DNA of 64,000 bases from Mycolicibacterium vulneris (GCF_002104765.1 NZ_NCXM01000017.1:1-64000), one strand, 5' to 3'; counted from the first letter of the stretch, positions 44,038 through 53,939 are shown. The notes: generated by a model not told the origin, from the sequence alone. Numbers and translations: made by a program.

Positions 44038-46260
44038 GTGACCCTGGGACTGAGTCCGGAGCAGCAGGAGCTCAGCGACGCCGTAGCGCAGTTCGCCGCC
44101 CGCAATGCTCCCATTGCCACGACGCGTGAGCGCTTCGACGACCTCGCGGCCGGTCGCGTACCCGGCTGGTGGGATGCCCTGGTCGCCAACGGTTTCCACG
44201 CCGTGCATCTACCCGAAGACCTCGGTGGCCAGGGCGGAGGGCCGATCGACGCCGCCTGCGTCCTGGAATCGGCGGGCAAGTCGCTGCTGCCCGGACCCCT
44301 GCTGCCGACGGTGACAGCCGGAGCCGTCGCGCTCCTCGCCGAACCTGCGCCGCAAGCAGAGTCATTCCTGCGCGACCTGGCGGCCGGCGCCACCGCGGCG
44401 ACCGTGCTTCCCGACGACAACCTTTCTGCGCGCTTCGACGGCGCGCGGTGGCTGGTCACCGGCGCCTCGCAGGTCACGCAGGGTGTGTGTGCGGCGCGCA
44501 CGATCCTGCTCGGCGCCCATGGCGATGACGGCGATGTCGTCTGGCTGCTGGTGGACCCCGAAAACCCCGCGGCCACAGTCGAACCCGTAACCGGCACCGA
44601 CCTCGTCGCCGACGCCGGCATCCTACGGCTCGACGACTACCGCGCGACCGAGTCGGAGGTCCTCCGCGGCATCGACCCGGACCGCGCGCGGTGCGTCGCC
44701 GTGGGTCTGGTGGCCAGCACGCTCGCCGGCATCGCGCAATGGTGCGTCGAGGCGGTCACTGCGCATCTGCGCATCCGAGAACAGTTCGGCAAGGTGATCG
44801 GAACTTTCCAGGCATTGCAACACAACGCCGCCATGCTGTTGGTCAACAGCGAGCTGGCCACCGCGGCGGCCTGGGACGCGGTCCGCGCCGTCGACGAACC
44901 GCTCGACCAGCACCGCCTCGCGGCGGCCGGGGCGGCGACCATCGCGGTCTCGCCGATCCCGGACCTGGTGCTCGACGCCCTGACGATGCTCGGGGCCATC
45001 GGCTTCACCTGGGAACACGATGTGCACCTGTACTGGCGGCGGGCCATCAGCCTGGCGGGATCGGTAGGTCCGGCGAATCGCTGGGCGCGGCGGCTGGGCG
45101 AGCTCGCGTGCACGCAGACGCGCGACATGTCGGTGAATCTTGGCGACGCGGAATCGGAATTTCGGTCCTGGGTCGCCGAGACGCTGGATGCGGCAATGCA
45201 ATTACGCAACGACAAGCCCGCGCCGCATGGCGACTACGCGGACCAGGCCTCCGGGCCGCAACGCACGTTGATCGCCGACGCCGGTCTCATGGCGCCGCAC
45301 TGGCCGGCACCCTGGGGCGTCGGAGCGGATCCGTTGAAGCAGCTCATCATCGACGAGGAGTTCGCCAAGCGGCCCGGGCTGGTTCGGCCATCGCTGAACA
45401 TCGCCGAGTGGATCCTGCCCTCGGTAATGGCCGCCGCACCAATGGACTTGCAGGAGCAGATGATTCCGCCGACCCAACGCGGCGAGATTCATTGGTGCCA
45501 GCTGTTCAGCGAGCCGGGCGCCGGCTCCGATCTCGCGTCGCTGACCACCCGGGCGACCAAGGTCGACGGCGGTTGGCGGATCAACGGCCACAAAATCTGG
45601 ACGTCGTTGGCGCAGTACGCCGACCTGGGCGCACTGCTGGCCCGCACCGACCCCGAAGCCAGCAAGCACCGCGGCATCGGGTACTTCATCCTCGACATGC
45701 GATCGCCCGGCATCGAAATCCAGCCGATCAAGACGGCGACCGGGCAGGCGCACTTCAACGAGGTGTTCCTCAACGACGTCTTCGTTCCCGACGAGATGCT
45801 GCTGGGCGGCCCTACCGACGGTTGGAGCCTCGCGATCGCGACGATGGCCGAAGAGCGTTCGGCTATCAGTGGATACGTCAAGTTCGACCGGGCCATCGCG
45901 TTGCGCAGGCTCGCGGCTCAACCCGGACCCGACCGTGATGACGCCTTGCGGGAGCTCGGCGAGCTCGACGCCTACACCAACGCGATCAGGGCGCTCGGGG
46001 TGCGCGAAACCATCCGGCTGCTCGACGGGCAGGCGTCGGGCCCGGCGTCCAGCATCGCCAAGGTGGCGATGAATGTGTTGCTGCGCCGGACCTTCCAGGC
46101 CACGCTGCAGTTGACCGGGCAGGTCGCGATGGCCGATGACCCCGACGCCGCGGTCGTGGAACCCTATCTGCATCTACCTGCTGAGCTGATCGGCGGGGGA
46201 ACGAGGGAGATCCAGCTCAACATCATCGCGCAGATGATCCTCGGCCTACCCCGAAAATAA
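44038..46260 (+). CDS. Fused (double-domain) acyl-CoA dehydrogenase
   Basis: A 740-aa protein holding two acyl-CoA dehydrogenase domains in one chain (about 1-370 and 385-740). The C-terminal copy has the FAD/substrate signatures CQLFSEPGAGSDLASLTTRA and HKIWTSLAQYA and the end motif GGGTREIQLNIIAQM; the N-terminal copy is more diverged (HLPEDLGGQGGGPIDAACVL). Fused ACADs such as FadE34 in M. tuberculosis act on steroid or branched CoA esters, with one active half. It heads an operon with a thiolase-like and a DUF35 gene. GTG start at 44038 has no clear ribosome site. Confidence 0.87.
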   Translation: MTLGLSPEQQELSDAVAQFAARNAPIATTRERFDDLAAGRVPGWWDALVANGFHAVHLPEDLGGQGGGPIDAACVLESAGKSLLPGPLLPTVTAGAVALLAEPAPQAESFLRDLAAGATAATVLPDDNLSARFDGARWLVTGASQVTQGVCAARTILLGAHGDDGDVVWLLVDPENPAATVEPVTGTDLVADAGILRLDDYRATESEVLRGIDPDRARCVAVGLVASTLAGIAQWCVEAVTAHLRIREQFGKVIGTFQALQHNAAMLLVNSELATAAAWDAVRAVDEPLDQHRLAAAGAATIAVSPIPDLVLDALTMLGAIGFTWEHDVHLYWRRAISLAGSVGPANRWARRLGELACTQTRDMSVNLGDAESEFRSWVAETLDAAMQLRNDKPAPHGDYADQASGPQRTLIADAGLMAPHWPAPWGVGADPLKQLIIDEEFAKRPGLVRPSLNIAEWILPSVMAAAPMDLQEQMIPPTQRGEIHWCQLFSEPGAGSDLASLTTRATKVDGGWRINGHKIWTSLAQYADLGALLARTDPEASKHRGIGYFILDMRSPGIEIQPIKTATGQAHFNEVFLNDVFVPDEMLLGGPTDGWSLAIATMAEERSAISGYVKFDRAIALRRLAAQPGPDRDDALRELGELDAYTNAIRALGVRETIRLLDGQASGPASSIAKVAMNVLLRRTFQATLQLTGQVAMADDPDAAVVEPYLHLPAELIGGGTREIQLNIIAQMILGLPRK

Positions 46261-46269
46261 GGACACAGC

Positions 46270-47478
46270 ATGGGATTACGCGGAGAAGCCGCGATCGTCG
46301 GATACGTCGAACTGCCGCCGGAACGCATGACCAAGGCGTCACCCGCGCCGTTCGCCATCGAACAGTGGGCGGAACTCGGCGCCGCCGCGCTGGACGACGC
46401 GGGCCTGCCCTTCGAGGTCGTCAACGGGATCGTCGCGTCACACCTGGCCGAGTCGGAGATCTTCGTCCCTTCCACAATCGCCGAATACCTGGGCGTAGGA
46501 GCGAGATTCGCCGAGCACGTCGACCTCGGCGGGGCCAGCGCCGCCGCCATGGTGTGGCGGGCCGCCGCCGCCGTCGAACTCGGCATCTGCGACGCGGTGT
46601 TGTGCGCGCTGCCCGCCCGCTACATCACCCCGATGTCTCCGAAGAAGCCCAGATCGCTGGGCGACGCGTTGTATTTCGGTTCGTCGAGCAACCAATACGG
46701 CTCTCCACAAGCCGAATTCGAAATCCCCTACGGCAACCTCGGCCAGAACGGCCCCTACGGCCAGGTGGCCCAGCGCTACGCGGCGGTGTACGGCTACGAC
46801 GAGCGGGCCATGGCCAAGCTCGTCGTCGACACCCGGGTCAACGCCAACCACACCGACGGCGCGATCTGGAAGGATAAGCCGCTCACCGTCGACGACGTGC
46901 TGGCCAGCCCGGTAATCGCCGACCCGCTGCACATGCTCGAGATCGTCATGCCCTGCGTCGGCGGCGCGGCGGTCGTGGTCGCCAGCGCGGACCTGGCGAA
47001 GCGGTCGCGCAATCGTCCGGTGTGGATCAAGGGATTCGGCGAGCACGTGCCCTTCAAGACCCCGACGTACGCCGAGGATCTGCTCAACACCCCGATCGCC
47101 GCCGCGGCCAACACCGCCTTCGCGATGAGCGACCTGGGCCGCGACCAGATGGACATGGTCTCGATCTATGACTGCTACACCATCACGGTGCTGCTCTCGC
47201 TGGAGGATGCCGGCTTCTGCGAGAAGGGCAAAGGCATGGAGTTCGTCGCCAACCACGACCTGACCTTCCGCGGCGACTTCCCGCTGAATACGGCCGGCGG
47301 CCAATTGGGCTTCGGCCAAGCGGGTTTGGCCGGCGGAATGCACCACGTCTGCGACGCCACCCGCCAGATCATGGGCCGCGCGGGCGCCGCGCAGATCGCC
47401 GACTGCAACCGGGCCTTCGTGTCCGGCAATGGCGGCATCCTGTCCGAGCAGACCACCCTGATTCTGCAAGGGGACTGA
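46270..47478 (+). CDS. Thiolase-fold lipid-transfer-type protein (Ltp-like), no evident Cys nucleophile
   Basis: A 402-aa thiolase-superfamily protein. The usual nucleophile segment reads VDLGGASAAAMVWRA, with Ser/Ala where a thiolase has Cys. The C-terminal part has GGQLGFGQAGLAGGMHHVCD. It is 3 nt before a DUF35 gene, the same pairing as Ltp2-ChsH2 of cholesterol degradation, which is a retro-aldolase, so a carbon-carbon lyase role is possible. It follows the fused acyl-CoA dehydrogenase by 9 nt, forming one operon. The exact reaction is not proven. Confidence 0.85.
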   Translation: MGLRGEAAIVGYVELPPERMTKASPAPFAIEQWAELGAAALDDAGLPFEVVNGIVASHLAESEIFVPSTIAEYLGVGARFAEHVDLGGASAAAMVWRAAAAVELGICDAVLCALPARYITPMSPKKPRSLGDALYFGSSSNQYGSPQAEFEIPYGNLGQNGPYGQVAQRYAAVYGYDERAMAKLVVDTRVNANHTDGAIWKDKPLTVDDVLASPVIADPLHMLEIVMPCVGGAAVVVASADLAKRSRNRPVWIKGFGEHVPFKTPTYAEDLLNTPIAAAANTAFAMSDLGRDQMDMVSIYDCYTITVLLSLEDAGFCEKGKGMEFVANHDLTFRGDFPLNTAGGQLGFGQAGLAGGMHHVCDATRQIMGRAGAAQIADCNRAFVSGNGGILSEQTTLILQGD

Positions 47479-47481
47479 CCG

Positions 47482-47892
47482 ATGAACTTCGAACGACCGA
47501 TGCCCGTCAAAACGCCCACCAGCGCGCCGTTTTGGGATGCGCTGGCGCAGCATCGCATCGCCATCCAGTATTCGCCATCGCTGCAGGCGTACGTGTTCTA
47601 CCCGCGGGTGCGCGCGCCGCGCACCCTGGCCGACGACTTGGAGTGGCGGGAAATCTCTGGGATGGGGACCCTGTACTCGTACACGGTGGCCCATCGGCCG
47701 GTCAGTCCGCATTTCGCCGACGCCGTGCCTCAGCTGCTCGCCATCGTCGAATGGGACCAGGGCCCGAGGTTTTCCACCGAGATGGTCAACGTCGACCCGG
47801 CTCGCTTGAAGGTCGGGATGCGGGTGAAGCCGGTGTTCTGCGATTACCCCGAACACGAGGTCACGCTGCTGCGTTACGAGCCCGCCGACTGA
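47482..47892 (+). CDS. DUF35 OB-fold protein lacking the zinc-ribbon cysteines
   Basis: A 136-aa DUF35 protein whose C-terminal OB fold is intact (GTLYSYTVAHRPVSPHFADAV, VGMRVKPVFCDYPEHEV). The N-terminal rubredoxin-like ribbon, which normally carries four Cys, here reads IQYSPSLQAYVFYPRVRAP, so no zinc can be bound there. The second DUF35 in this window (55464) keeps all four. DUF35 subunits bind acyl-CoA and stabilise thiolase-like partners. Translationally close to the upstream thiolase-like gene and probably its obligate partner. Confidence 0.85.
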   Translation: MNFERPMPVKTPTSAPFWDALAQHRIAIQYSPSLQAYVFYPRVRAPRTLADDLEWREISGMGTLYSYTVAHRPVSPHFADAVPQLLAIVEWDQGPRFSTEMVNVDPARLKVGMRVKPVFCDYPEHEVTLLRYEPAD

Positions 47893-48018
47893 CGCCGATC
47901 CGAGTGCACTTGTCGAGGACGAGCGAGCTGTGTAACTGCTTGGAAGGCGGTGCTGGATTGCTGTCACCTGCTTGCGCACGATTAGCATGAACCGAGGCTG
48001 TTGAACGGGAGGTGAACG

Positions 48019-48972
48019 GTGCGAGCGTGGTCGGCCAAGCGGTCCGAACCTGAATTCGAAGGCACCGGTGGCACATCACACAGGAAAGCCGGCAGTATCG
48101 TGTTGCTGGCGATCGTTGTCGGCGCCATGGTCACGTCGATTGTGCTGTACATCGATGGTGTTGCTTCGCATCGTGTTTCAAGCGGTGCACCTCCGAACAG
48201 CGGTGAGACGGCCGTGACGCTGAATGTCGAAGGCATCCAATCGGATTACGGCGCGCTCCTGTGCAACCTCGCGGTTTCGCCCGGATCCGCGTTGCTGGAT
48301 CCCGCCACCGAGGGCCTCAAGCAAGACCTCACCGTCGAGGTCACCTCGGTCGCGACTCCGGTCAAACGCACCTGGTCCAAGGGCATGCTGCCCGGAGTTT
48401 TCCCAGTCCCGCTCACCCTGGTGCGGGACGTCGAGCGCTGGCCGTTCGACCGCTATAACGCGGGGCCGTTCGCGGTCGAAATGTTCATCGGTGGTGCGCA
48501 GACGCCCCAACGTGCCCAGGTGATGATCGTCGACCGGCTGCCTGGCTGGAAGGTCCACGCGTCCGGGCCCAGTAAAGCCAGACCACGTGCGGCTTACCAG
48601 GTGGAGATCCAGCGGGCGGCGAGCACCATGGTGTTCGCGGTCGTCATTCTCTGCATCCTGATCGCGATTGCCGGCGCAGCGGTGCTCGTCGCGGTTCAGA
48701 CCCTGCGGGACCGACGAAAGTTTCAATCGCCGATGATGGCCTGGTACGCGGCGATGCTGTTCGCGGTGGTTCCGCTGCGAAACGCGCTTCCCGGCTCGCC
48801 GGCGTTCGGCAGCTGGATCGATATGACGATCGTGTTGTGGGTGCTGGTCGCTCTGGTGGTCTCGATGCTGCTGTACATCGCGTGCTGGTGGCGACATCTG
48901 CGGCCTGATTCGGGCGGTGAGGACCCGGCAGAACAGCGGCCAACCGAGATTCTCTCAGGCCGAAGCAGCTAG
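48019..48972 (+). CDS. DUF4436 family membrane protein
   Basis: A 317-aa membrane protein with a span near the N-terminus (about residues 27-47, SIVLLAIVVGAMVTSIVLYI), an extracytoplasmic beta-rich domain of about 150 residues, then three C-terminal spans (VFAVVILCILIAIAGAAVLV; MMAWYAAMLFAVVPL; MTIVLWVLVALVVSMLLYIA). That matches DUF4436; function unknown. GTG at 48019 follows GGAGGTGA. A possible -10 (TAGCAT, 47983-47988) lies 30 nt upstream. Its TAG stop shares the CTAG sequence with the convergent LacI gene. Confidence 0.8.
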   Translation: MRAWSAKRSEPEFEGTGGTSHRKAGSIVLLAIVVGAMVTSIVLYIDGVASHRVSSGAPPNSGETAVTLNVEGIQSDYGALLCNLAVSPGSALLDPATEGLKQDLTVEVTSVATPVKRTWSKGMLPGVFPVPLTLVRDVERWPFDRYNAGPFAVEMFIGGAQTPQRAQVMIVDRLPGWKVHASGPSKARPRAAYQVEIQRAASTMVFAVVILCILIAIAGAAVLVAVQTLRDRRKFQSPMMAWYAAMLFAVVPLRNALPGSPAFGSWIDMTIVLWVLVALVVSMLLYIACWWRHLRPDSGGEDPAEQRPTEILSGRSS

Positions 48973-49946
48973 GTCGACGACCGCACCACCAGGTGGGCGA
49001 TGTCGGTCGGCTCTGGAGACGGCGGGACGGGGTGCCCCAGCCGCTCGAAAACCGCGGCAAGCGCGGCGTCGGCGACCGCGCAGGGATCGAACTGCACGGT
49101 GGTCAACGGCGGCGTGCTCACCATGCCCATCGGGCTGGCGTCGACGCCCATCACCGCGAGATCGCCGGGACAGCGTAGCCGCGCCCGATGGATGCCGTAT
49201 AGGACGAGGCAGGCGATTTCGTCGCTTTGCGCGCAGACCGCGGTCACCCCGTCGCCCACCCACCCGGTGACCACGTCGGCGGCGTTGTCCAGGGTGACCT
49301 CGTCGACTCGCACGGCGGGGAGGCCGCGCAGCTGTGCCGCCCGGGAAACACCCTCGAACCAGTAGTCACCCAGTGGGCGCCATCGGGCGATACCGGTGTA
49401 GGCGAACGCAATTCGGCGATGGCCCCGCTCGGCCAGGTGGTCGACCCGCAGCTCGCCCACGGACAGATGCGGGTCGTTGAGCGCGGGCAGTGTCCCGATC
49501 TCGATGTGGGGGATGCCCGCATTCGTCACCGCTTGCCGCGCGGCCGCACTCAGCGGGAACAGGCTGGTGACCGCGACGGGATCCAGATTCTCGATCGCGT
49601 CGACCACGTGCTGGTCATCATCGGTCTCGAAGATCTGCACCTGAAGTAAACCCTCGCGGGCCAGTGCGGTCGTCATCCGGCTGCCGGCCTGCATCGGCAT
49701 CTCGCCGACGGCGACGTGCGGCACCACGTAGAGCACCACACCGCTTTTGCCGCGCGCGAGGTTGCGGGCGGCCAGGTTGGGCCGGTAGCCCAGCAGTTTG
49801 GCCGCGCGGTACACCGCGTCGCGGGTTTCCGGGGAGATGCGGCGGCCCCGGGCGTTGTTGAGCACATAACTGACCGTGGCGGTGGAGACGCTGGCCAGGC
49901 GGGCCACGTCGGCGGTGGTCGGACGCGCAGCTTTATTGGTGCTCAA
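48969..49946 (-). CDS. LacI family transcriptional regulator
   Basis: A 325-aa LacI-type repressor. The HTH is at residues 11-30 (TADVARLASVSTATVSYVLN), the hinge helix near RPNLAARNLARG, then a periplasmic-binding-protein-like ligand domain ending with VMGVDASPMG and TTVQFDP. It is divergent from the six-gene amidohydrolase/CoA-transferase operon, so it is the likely regulator of that operon. The TTG start at 49944-49946 is supported by GGAGGTAAC about 9 nt upstream. The ligand is unknown; LacI proteins commonly bind sugars. Confidence 0.88.
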   Translation of the reverse strand: MSTNKAARPTTADVARLASVSTATVSYVLNNARGRRISPETRDAVYRAAKLLGYRPNLAARNLARGKSGVVLYVVPHVAVGEMPMQAGSRMTTALAREGLLQVQIFETDDDQHVVDAIENLDPVAVTSLFPLSAAARQAVTNAGIPHIEIGTLPALNDPHLSVGELRVDHLAERGHRRIAFAYTGIARWRPLGDYWFEGVSRAAQLRGLPAVRVDEVTLDNAADVVTGWVGDGVTAVCAQSDEIACLVLYGIHRARLRCPGDLAVMGVDASPMGMVSTPPLTTVQFDPCAVADAALAAVFERLGHPVPPSPEPTDIAHLVVRSST

Positions 49947-50171
49947 CTCCCGTTACCTCCGGGCCAGGTCATGCCCCATGGTGGCACGCGACAACGGCGC
50001 TCATCGCGCCATCCCACGCCGGGGGTTTGCGACCGGCGCGCCAGGCAGAACTAATAGTCATAGCTGAAGGGCACGCGCTTTTGATCTCCACAGCATTGGG
50101 AGGTGCGCCTATGACGTTGCAATATCCCAGGTTAGCGCGCACACGCTTGTGCAGACGCCCGCCGCCCGCGG

Positions 50172-50199
50172 TTGACACTGTGACCCGGGCCATTATCTA
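50172..50199 (+). promoter_or_regulatory. Promoter of the amidohydrolase-CoA-transferase operon
   Basis: TTGACA (50172-50177), 16-nt spacer and TATCTA (50194-50199), about 32 nt before the amidohydrolase start. The perfect -35 and close -10 suggest a strong SigA promoter, probably controlled by the divergent LacI. Confidence 0.5.
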
Positions 50200-50231
50200 C
50201 TAGTCACCATCGATCGACCGAGGAGCGCGGC

Positions 50232-51602
50232 ATGAACAAGGACGATCTGATCCTGATCAGCGTGGACGATCACATCGCCGAGCCGGCCGATATGTTCGAC
50301 GCGCACGTCCCCGCCGGCTATAAGGACCGCGCCCCGCGAGTGGTCGTCGAACCCGACGGCGTCCAGCAGTGGTACTACGGCGAGATCCGCGGACGCAACA
50401 TGGGACTGAACGCCGTCGCGGGCAAGCCGCGCGAGATGTACAACATCGACGCCTCACGCTACGACGAGATGCGGCCGGGCTGCTTCAACGTCGACGAGCG
50501 GGTTCGGGACATGAACGCCGGCGGCCAGCTGGCGGGGTTGAACTTCCCGAACTTCACCGGCTTCTCCGGCCAGGTCCTCAACCAAGGCCCCGACCGGGAC
50601 ACGAACCTGGTGATGATCAAGGCCTACAACGACTGGCACGTCGACGAATGGTGCGGGGCGTACCCGGGCCGATTCATCCCGTGCGGCATCCTGCCGCTGT
50701 TCGACGTGGCCGAGGCGGCCAGGGAGGTCAAACGGCTCGCCGACAAGGGCTGTCACGCCGTGACATTCTCGGAGAACCCAGAGGCTTTGCAAATGCCCAG
50801 CATTCACACCAAGTACTGGTATCCATTGTTCGAAGCCGTCTGTGAAAGCAACACGGTGCTGTGCACCCACGTCGGCTCCGCGTCGCGCTCGCCGCAGGTG
50901 TCGACGGACGCCCCGCCCAGCGTGCAGATGACCGCCTCGTCGATGATGAGCATGTTCACCTTCACCGAACTCATCTGGGCGCAGTTCTGGGCGGACTTCC
51001 CTCAGCTGAAGTTCTCGCTGACCGAGGGCGACGTCGGCTGGATCCCGTACTTCCTCTGGCGGGCCGAGCACGTCTACAACCGGCACTCGGGTTGGACGCT
51101 GGCGTCCTTCCCGCCGGGATATGACGGGCCGACCGACGTGTTCAAGCGGCACTTCTACACCTGCTTCATCAGTGACAAAGTCGGTGTGCAGAACATGAAT
51201 TGGTTCAACGAGGACATGCTGTGCTGGGAATCCGACTTCCCGCACTCCGACAGCAACTGGCCCTTCGCGCCCGAGGACATCGTCGCCACCATGGGCCACC
51301 TCGACGACGCGGTCATCGACAAGATCACCCACCAAAATGCCATGGCCGCATACTCATTCGACCCGTTCCGATACATCCCGAAGGAGCATGCGCGGGCCGG
51401 CTACCTGCGCGCACAGGCCACCGACGTCGACGTGGTCACCCACGTCGGCCGTCAGGCCAGCCAGCGCGACCGGGACGCATGGACGCGGATGACCCAGTTC
51501 GCCCTCCAGGCGCAGGCCTCGGCGCAGGCTCCCGTGACGGTCGAGGCTCCCGATATTTCCGGGCGATCCGCCCGGCGTCGCGCCACCACCCTGGGCAACT
51601 GA
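50232..51602 (+). CDS. Amidohydrolase family 2 (ACMSD-like) metal enzyme
   Basis: A 456-aa amidohydrolase. The metal-site opening is SVDDHIAEPADMF, and later motifs are LCTHVGSAS and WESDFPHSDSNWP (the C-terminal Asp/His of the barrel). Family members include decarboxylases and hydrolases of ring-derived acids. It starts a tight operon with CoA-transferase, hypothetical, thiolase-like, DUF35 and PadR genes. That context suggests it acts on a catabolic intermediate, before CoA transfer or after ring opening. ATG 50232 follows GAGGAG. Substrate unknown. Confidence 0.85.
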   Translation: MNKDDLILISVDDHIAEPADMFDAHVPAGYKDRAPRVVVEPDGVQQWYYGEIRGRNMGLNAVAGKPREMYNIDASRYDEMRPGCFNVDERVRDMNAGGQLAGLNFPNFTGFSGQVLNQGPDRDTNLVMIKAYNDWHVDEWCGAYPGRFIPCGILPLFDVAEAAREVKRLADKGCHAVTFSENPEALQMPSIHTKYWYPLFEAVCESNTVLCTHVGSASRSPQVSTDAPPSVQMTASSMMSMFTFTELIWAQFWADFPQLKFSLTEGDVGWIPYFLWRAEHVYNRHSGWTLASFPPGYDGPTDVFKRHFYTCFISDKVGVQNMNWFNEDMLCWESDFPHSDSNWPFAPEDIVATMGHLDDAVIDKITHQNAMAAYSFDPFRYIPKEHARAGYLRAQATDVDVVTHVGRQASQRDRDAWTRMTQFALQAQASAQAPVTVEAPDISGRSARRRATTLGN

Positions 51603-51604
51603 GC

Positions 51605-53938
51605 GTGGCAGCCGAAGCGCCGTTCGCGGACTGGCGCGTGCTGGAGTTGTGCAACGGCCTGGCGGCGTCCTATTGCGGCAAGATGTTCGCCGACGCCGGC
51701 GCCGACGTGGTGAAAGTCGAGACACCACAGGGTGATTCGCTGCGCGGCTGGTCGGCGGGCGGACCGCCCGGGGCGCTGTTCGGCTACCTGGCCGCAGGCA
51801 AGAAGTCGGTCGTCACTCACGACCAGGCCGAAATCACCTCGCTGCTGGCCGGCGCCGACCTCGTGTTCACCGATCTCACCGACGGATGGACACTGCACGC
51901 CATCACCGCCCACACGGCCGCGCGCGCGGTGGTCGTGGCCATCACACCATTCGGCACCACCGGCCCGTACGTCGAAAACCAGCTCGCCGCGAACGAATTC
52001 ATCCTGCAGGCATTGTGCGGGTCGATCGCCGGCCGCGGCTGGCCGGACGACGAGCCGGTACAAGCCGGCGGCCGGCTCGGTGAGTGGCTGGCGGGCACCT
52101 TCGCGGCGGCGGTCGCCGCGGCGACAACGCGGCATGCCGCCCGCAGCGGCCGCGGCGAGGTCATCGACGTCTCCACCTACGAGGCCATGGCGATCGCGAT
52201 GGGCGGGCTGTCCGCCATGTCGGCCAGCGTGCTGGGTGCCGATTCACTGCTGCACGAACGCAGCCTGGAGCTGCCCTCGATCGTTCCGACGGCCGACGGC
52301 ATGGTCGGCTTCTGCACCATCACGGCGCAGCAGTTCCAGGACTTCCTGGTGATGATCGAGCGCGCCGATCTGGTCGACGACGCCGAACTGGCCTCGTTCG
52401 CCGGCCGGGTCGAGCGCCGCGACGAGTTTCTGGGCATGGTCACCGAATGGACCGGGAGCCGCACCACCCAGGAGATCGTCGATCTCGCGGTGGCATTCCG
52501 GATTCCGGTCGCCCCCATCGCGACTCCCGAGATGCTGCCCAAGATCGATCACTTCGTGGAACGCGGCGTCTTCGCCGAATCGCCGGCCGGGGTGCTGGCC
52601 CCGCGGGTGCCCTATCGCAGCGACGCGATAGCGACCGGGGCGCCCGCAGAACCGCCGCGACTCGGTGCCGACACCGGGAGCGTGCGGTGGCCCGCGCGCC
52701 CCGAATCGCCGCGCGGCGATGACGTCGGCGCACTGCCGTTGTCCGACGTTCGGGTCACCGACTTCACCGCCTTCTGGGCCGGGCCGGTCGCCACCCAACT
52801 GCTGGGCGCCCTGGGCGCCGACGTGATCAAGATCGAGGGCGTGCGTCGGCCCGACGGCATGCGGTTCTCCGCCGGCCGCCCACCCGACTGGGACCAGTGG
52901 TGGGAGTGGGGCCCGGTGTTCTTGTGCAGCAACAACAACAAGCGCGGCGTCAGCATCGAACTCGGCACCGACGCCGGACGAAAGCTCGCCCTCGAACTCA
53001 TCGCCGCGAGCGATCTCGTCGTCGAGAACTTCTCACCCCGGGTGATGGCGAACTTCGGCCTGGAATTCGACGCGGTGCGCGCGGCCAACCCGCGGGCGAT
53101 CATGGTCCGGATGCCCGCGTTCGGCCTCGACGGCCCGTGGCGCGATCGGGTTGGCTTCGCGCAGACCATGGAACAGGCCACCGGCATGGCGTGGATGACC
53201 GGACACGCCGACGGCCCACCGGTGATCCCGCGCGGGGTGTGCGACCCGATCGCCGGCCTGCACGCCGCCTTCGCCGCCGTCGCGGCGCTGGTGATCCGCG
53301 ACCGTCGCGGCACCGGAATGCAGGTGGAGTCCACCATGGTCGAGGCCGCGCTGAACGTGGCTGCCGAAATGCTGGTCGAGTATTCCCGCAACGGGATCGC
53401 GATGCGCCGTAATGGAAACCGCGGCCAGGGGGCCAGCCCCCAGGGCGTCTACCGCTGCCGCGGGAATGACGAGTGGGTCGCGCTGGCCGCGACGGACGCC
53501 GTCGCCCGCTCGGCGCTGGCCGGCCTCCTCGGCCAGCCCGGGCTGGAGGAATCCGGCTGGGCCGAGCGTGCCGACGACATCGACAAACTCATCGCCGCCT
53601 GGGCCGCGGGGCAATCGGTGACCGAGGCCGTCGACGCGCTGCGCACCGTCGGTGTGGCCGCGGCGCCCGTCACCCCGGCCGCGGACCTGCTGACCGATCC
53701 GCAGCTACGGGCCCGGGGCTTCTGGGAAACGGTCGACCACCCCGTGGCGGGGTCTTTCCTTTGCACCGGAATGCCTTTCGTGTTCCTGGGCACACCGCGG
53801 CGGTGGATCCGGCGGGTCCCTCCGCTGTATGGCCAGCACACCGAGGAGGTGCTGACCGGCGTCCTGGGCCACAGCCAGAACGACCTGGCCGCAATGCGGG
53901 AGTCGGGAACCATCAGCGCCCGGCCGGCGGGCTGGTGA
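51605..53938 (+). CDS. Fused double-domain class III (CaiB/BaiF) CoA-transferase
   Basis: A 777-aa protein with two CaiB/BaiF domains. The first is residues about 1-355 (FADWRVLELCNGLAASYCGK, VVKVETPQGD). The second is about 380-770 (VRVTDFTAFWAGPVATQLLG, GADVIKIEGVRRPDGMR, CSNNNKRGVSIEL). Class III transferases move CoA between carboxylic acids. Single genes usually make interlocked dimers; a fused pair could form the dimer within one chain (inference). GTG at 51605 lies 2 nt after the amidohydrolase stop, with the preceding open frame being an extension without family similarity. One base separates it from the next gene. Confidence 0.88.
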   Translation: MAAEAPFADWRVLELCNGLAASYCGKMFADAGADVVKVETPQGDSLRGWSAGGPPGALFGYLAAGKKSVVTHDQAEITSLLAGADLVFTDLTDGWTLHAITAHTAARAVVVAITPFGTTGPYVENQLAANEFILQALCGSIAGRGWPDDEPVQAGGRLGEWLAGTFAAAVAAATTRHAARSGRGEVIDVSTYEAMAIAMGGLSAMSASVLGADSLLHERSLELPSIVPTADGMVGFCTITAQQFQDFLVMIERADLVDDAELASFAGRVERRDEFLGMVTEWTGSRTTQEIVDLAVAFRIPVAPIATPEMLPKIDHFVERGVFAESPAGVLAPRVPYRSDAIATGAPAEPPRLGADTGSVRWPARPESPRGDDVGALPLSDVRVTDFTAFWAGPVATQLLGALGADVIKIEGVRRPDGMRFSAGRPPDWDQWWEWGPVFLCSNNNKRGVSIELGTDAGRKLALELIAASDLVVENFSPRVMANFGLEFDAVRAANPRAIMVRMPAFGLDGPWRDRVGFAQTMEQATGMAWMTGHADGPPVIPRGVCDPIAGLHAAFAAVAALVIRDRRGTGMQVESTMVEAALNVAAEMLVEYSRNGIAMRRNGNRGQGASPQGVYRCRGNDEWVALAATDAVARSALAGLLGQPGLEESGWAERADDIDKLIAAWAAGQSVTEAVDALRTVGVAAAPVTPAADLLTDPQLRARGFWETVDHPVAGSFLCTGMPFVFLGTPRRWIRRVPPLYGQHTEEVLTGVLGHSQNDLAAMRESGTISARPAGW

Positions 53939-53939
53939 G

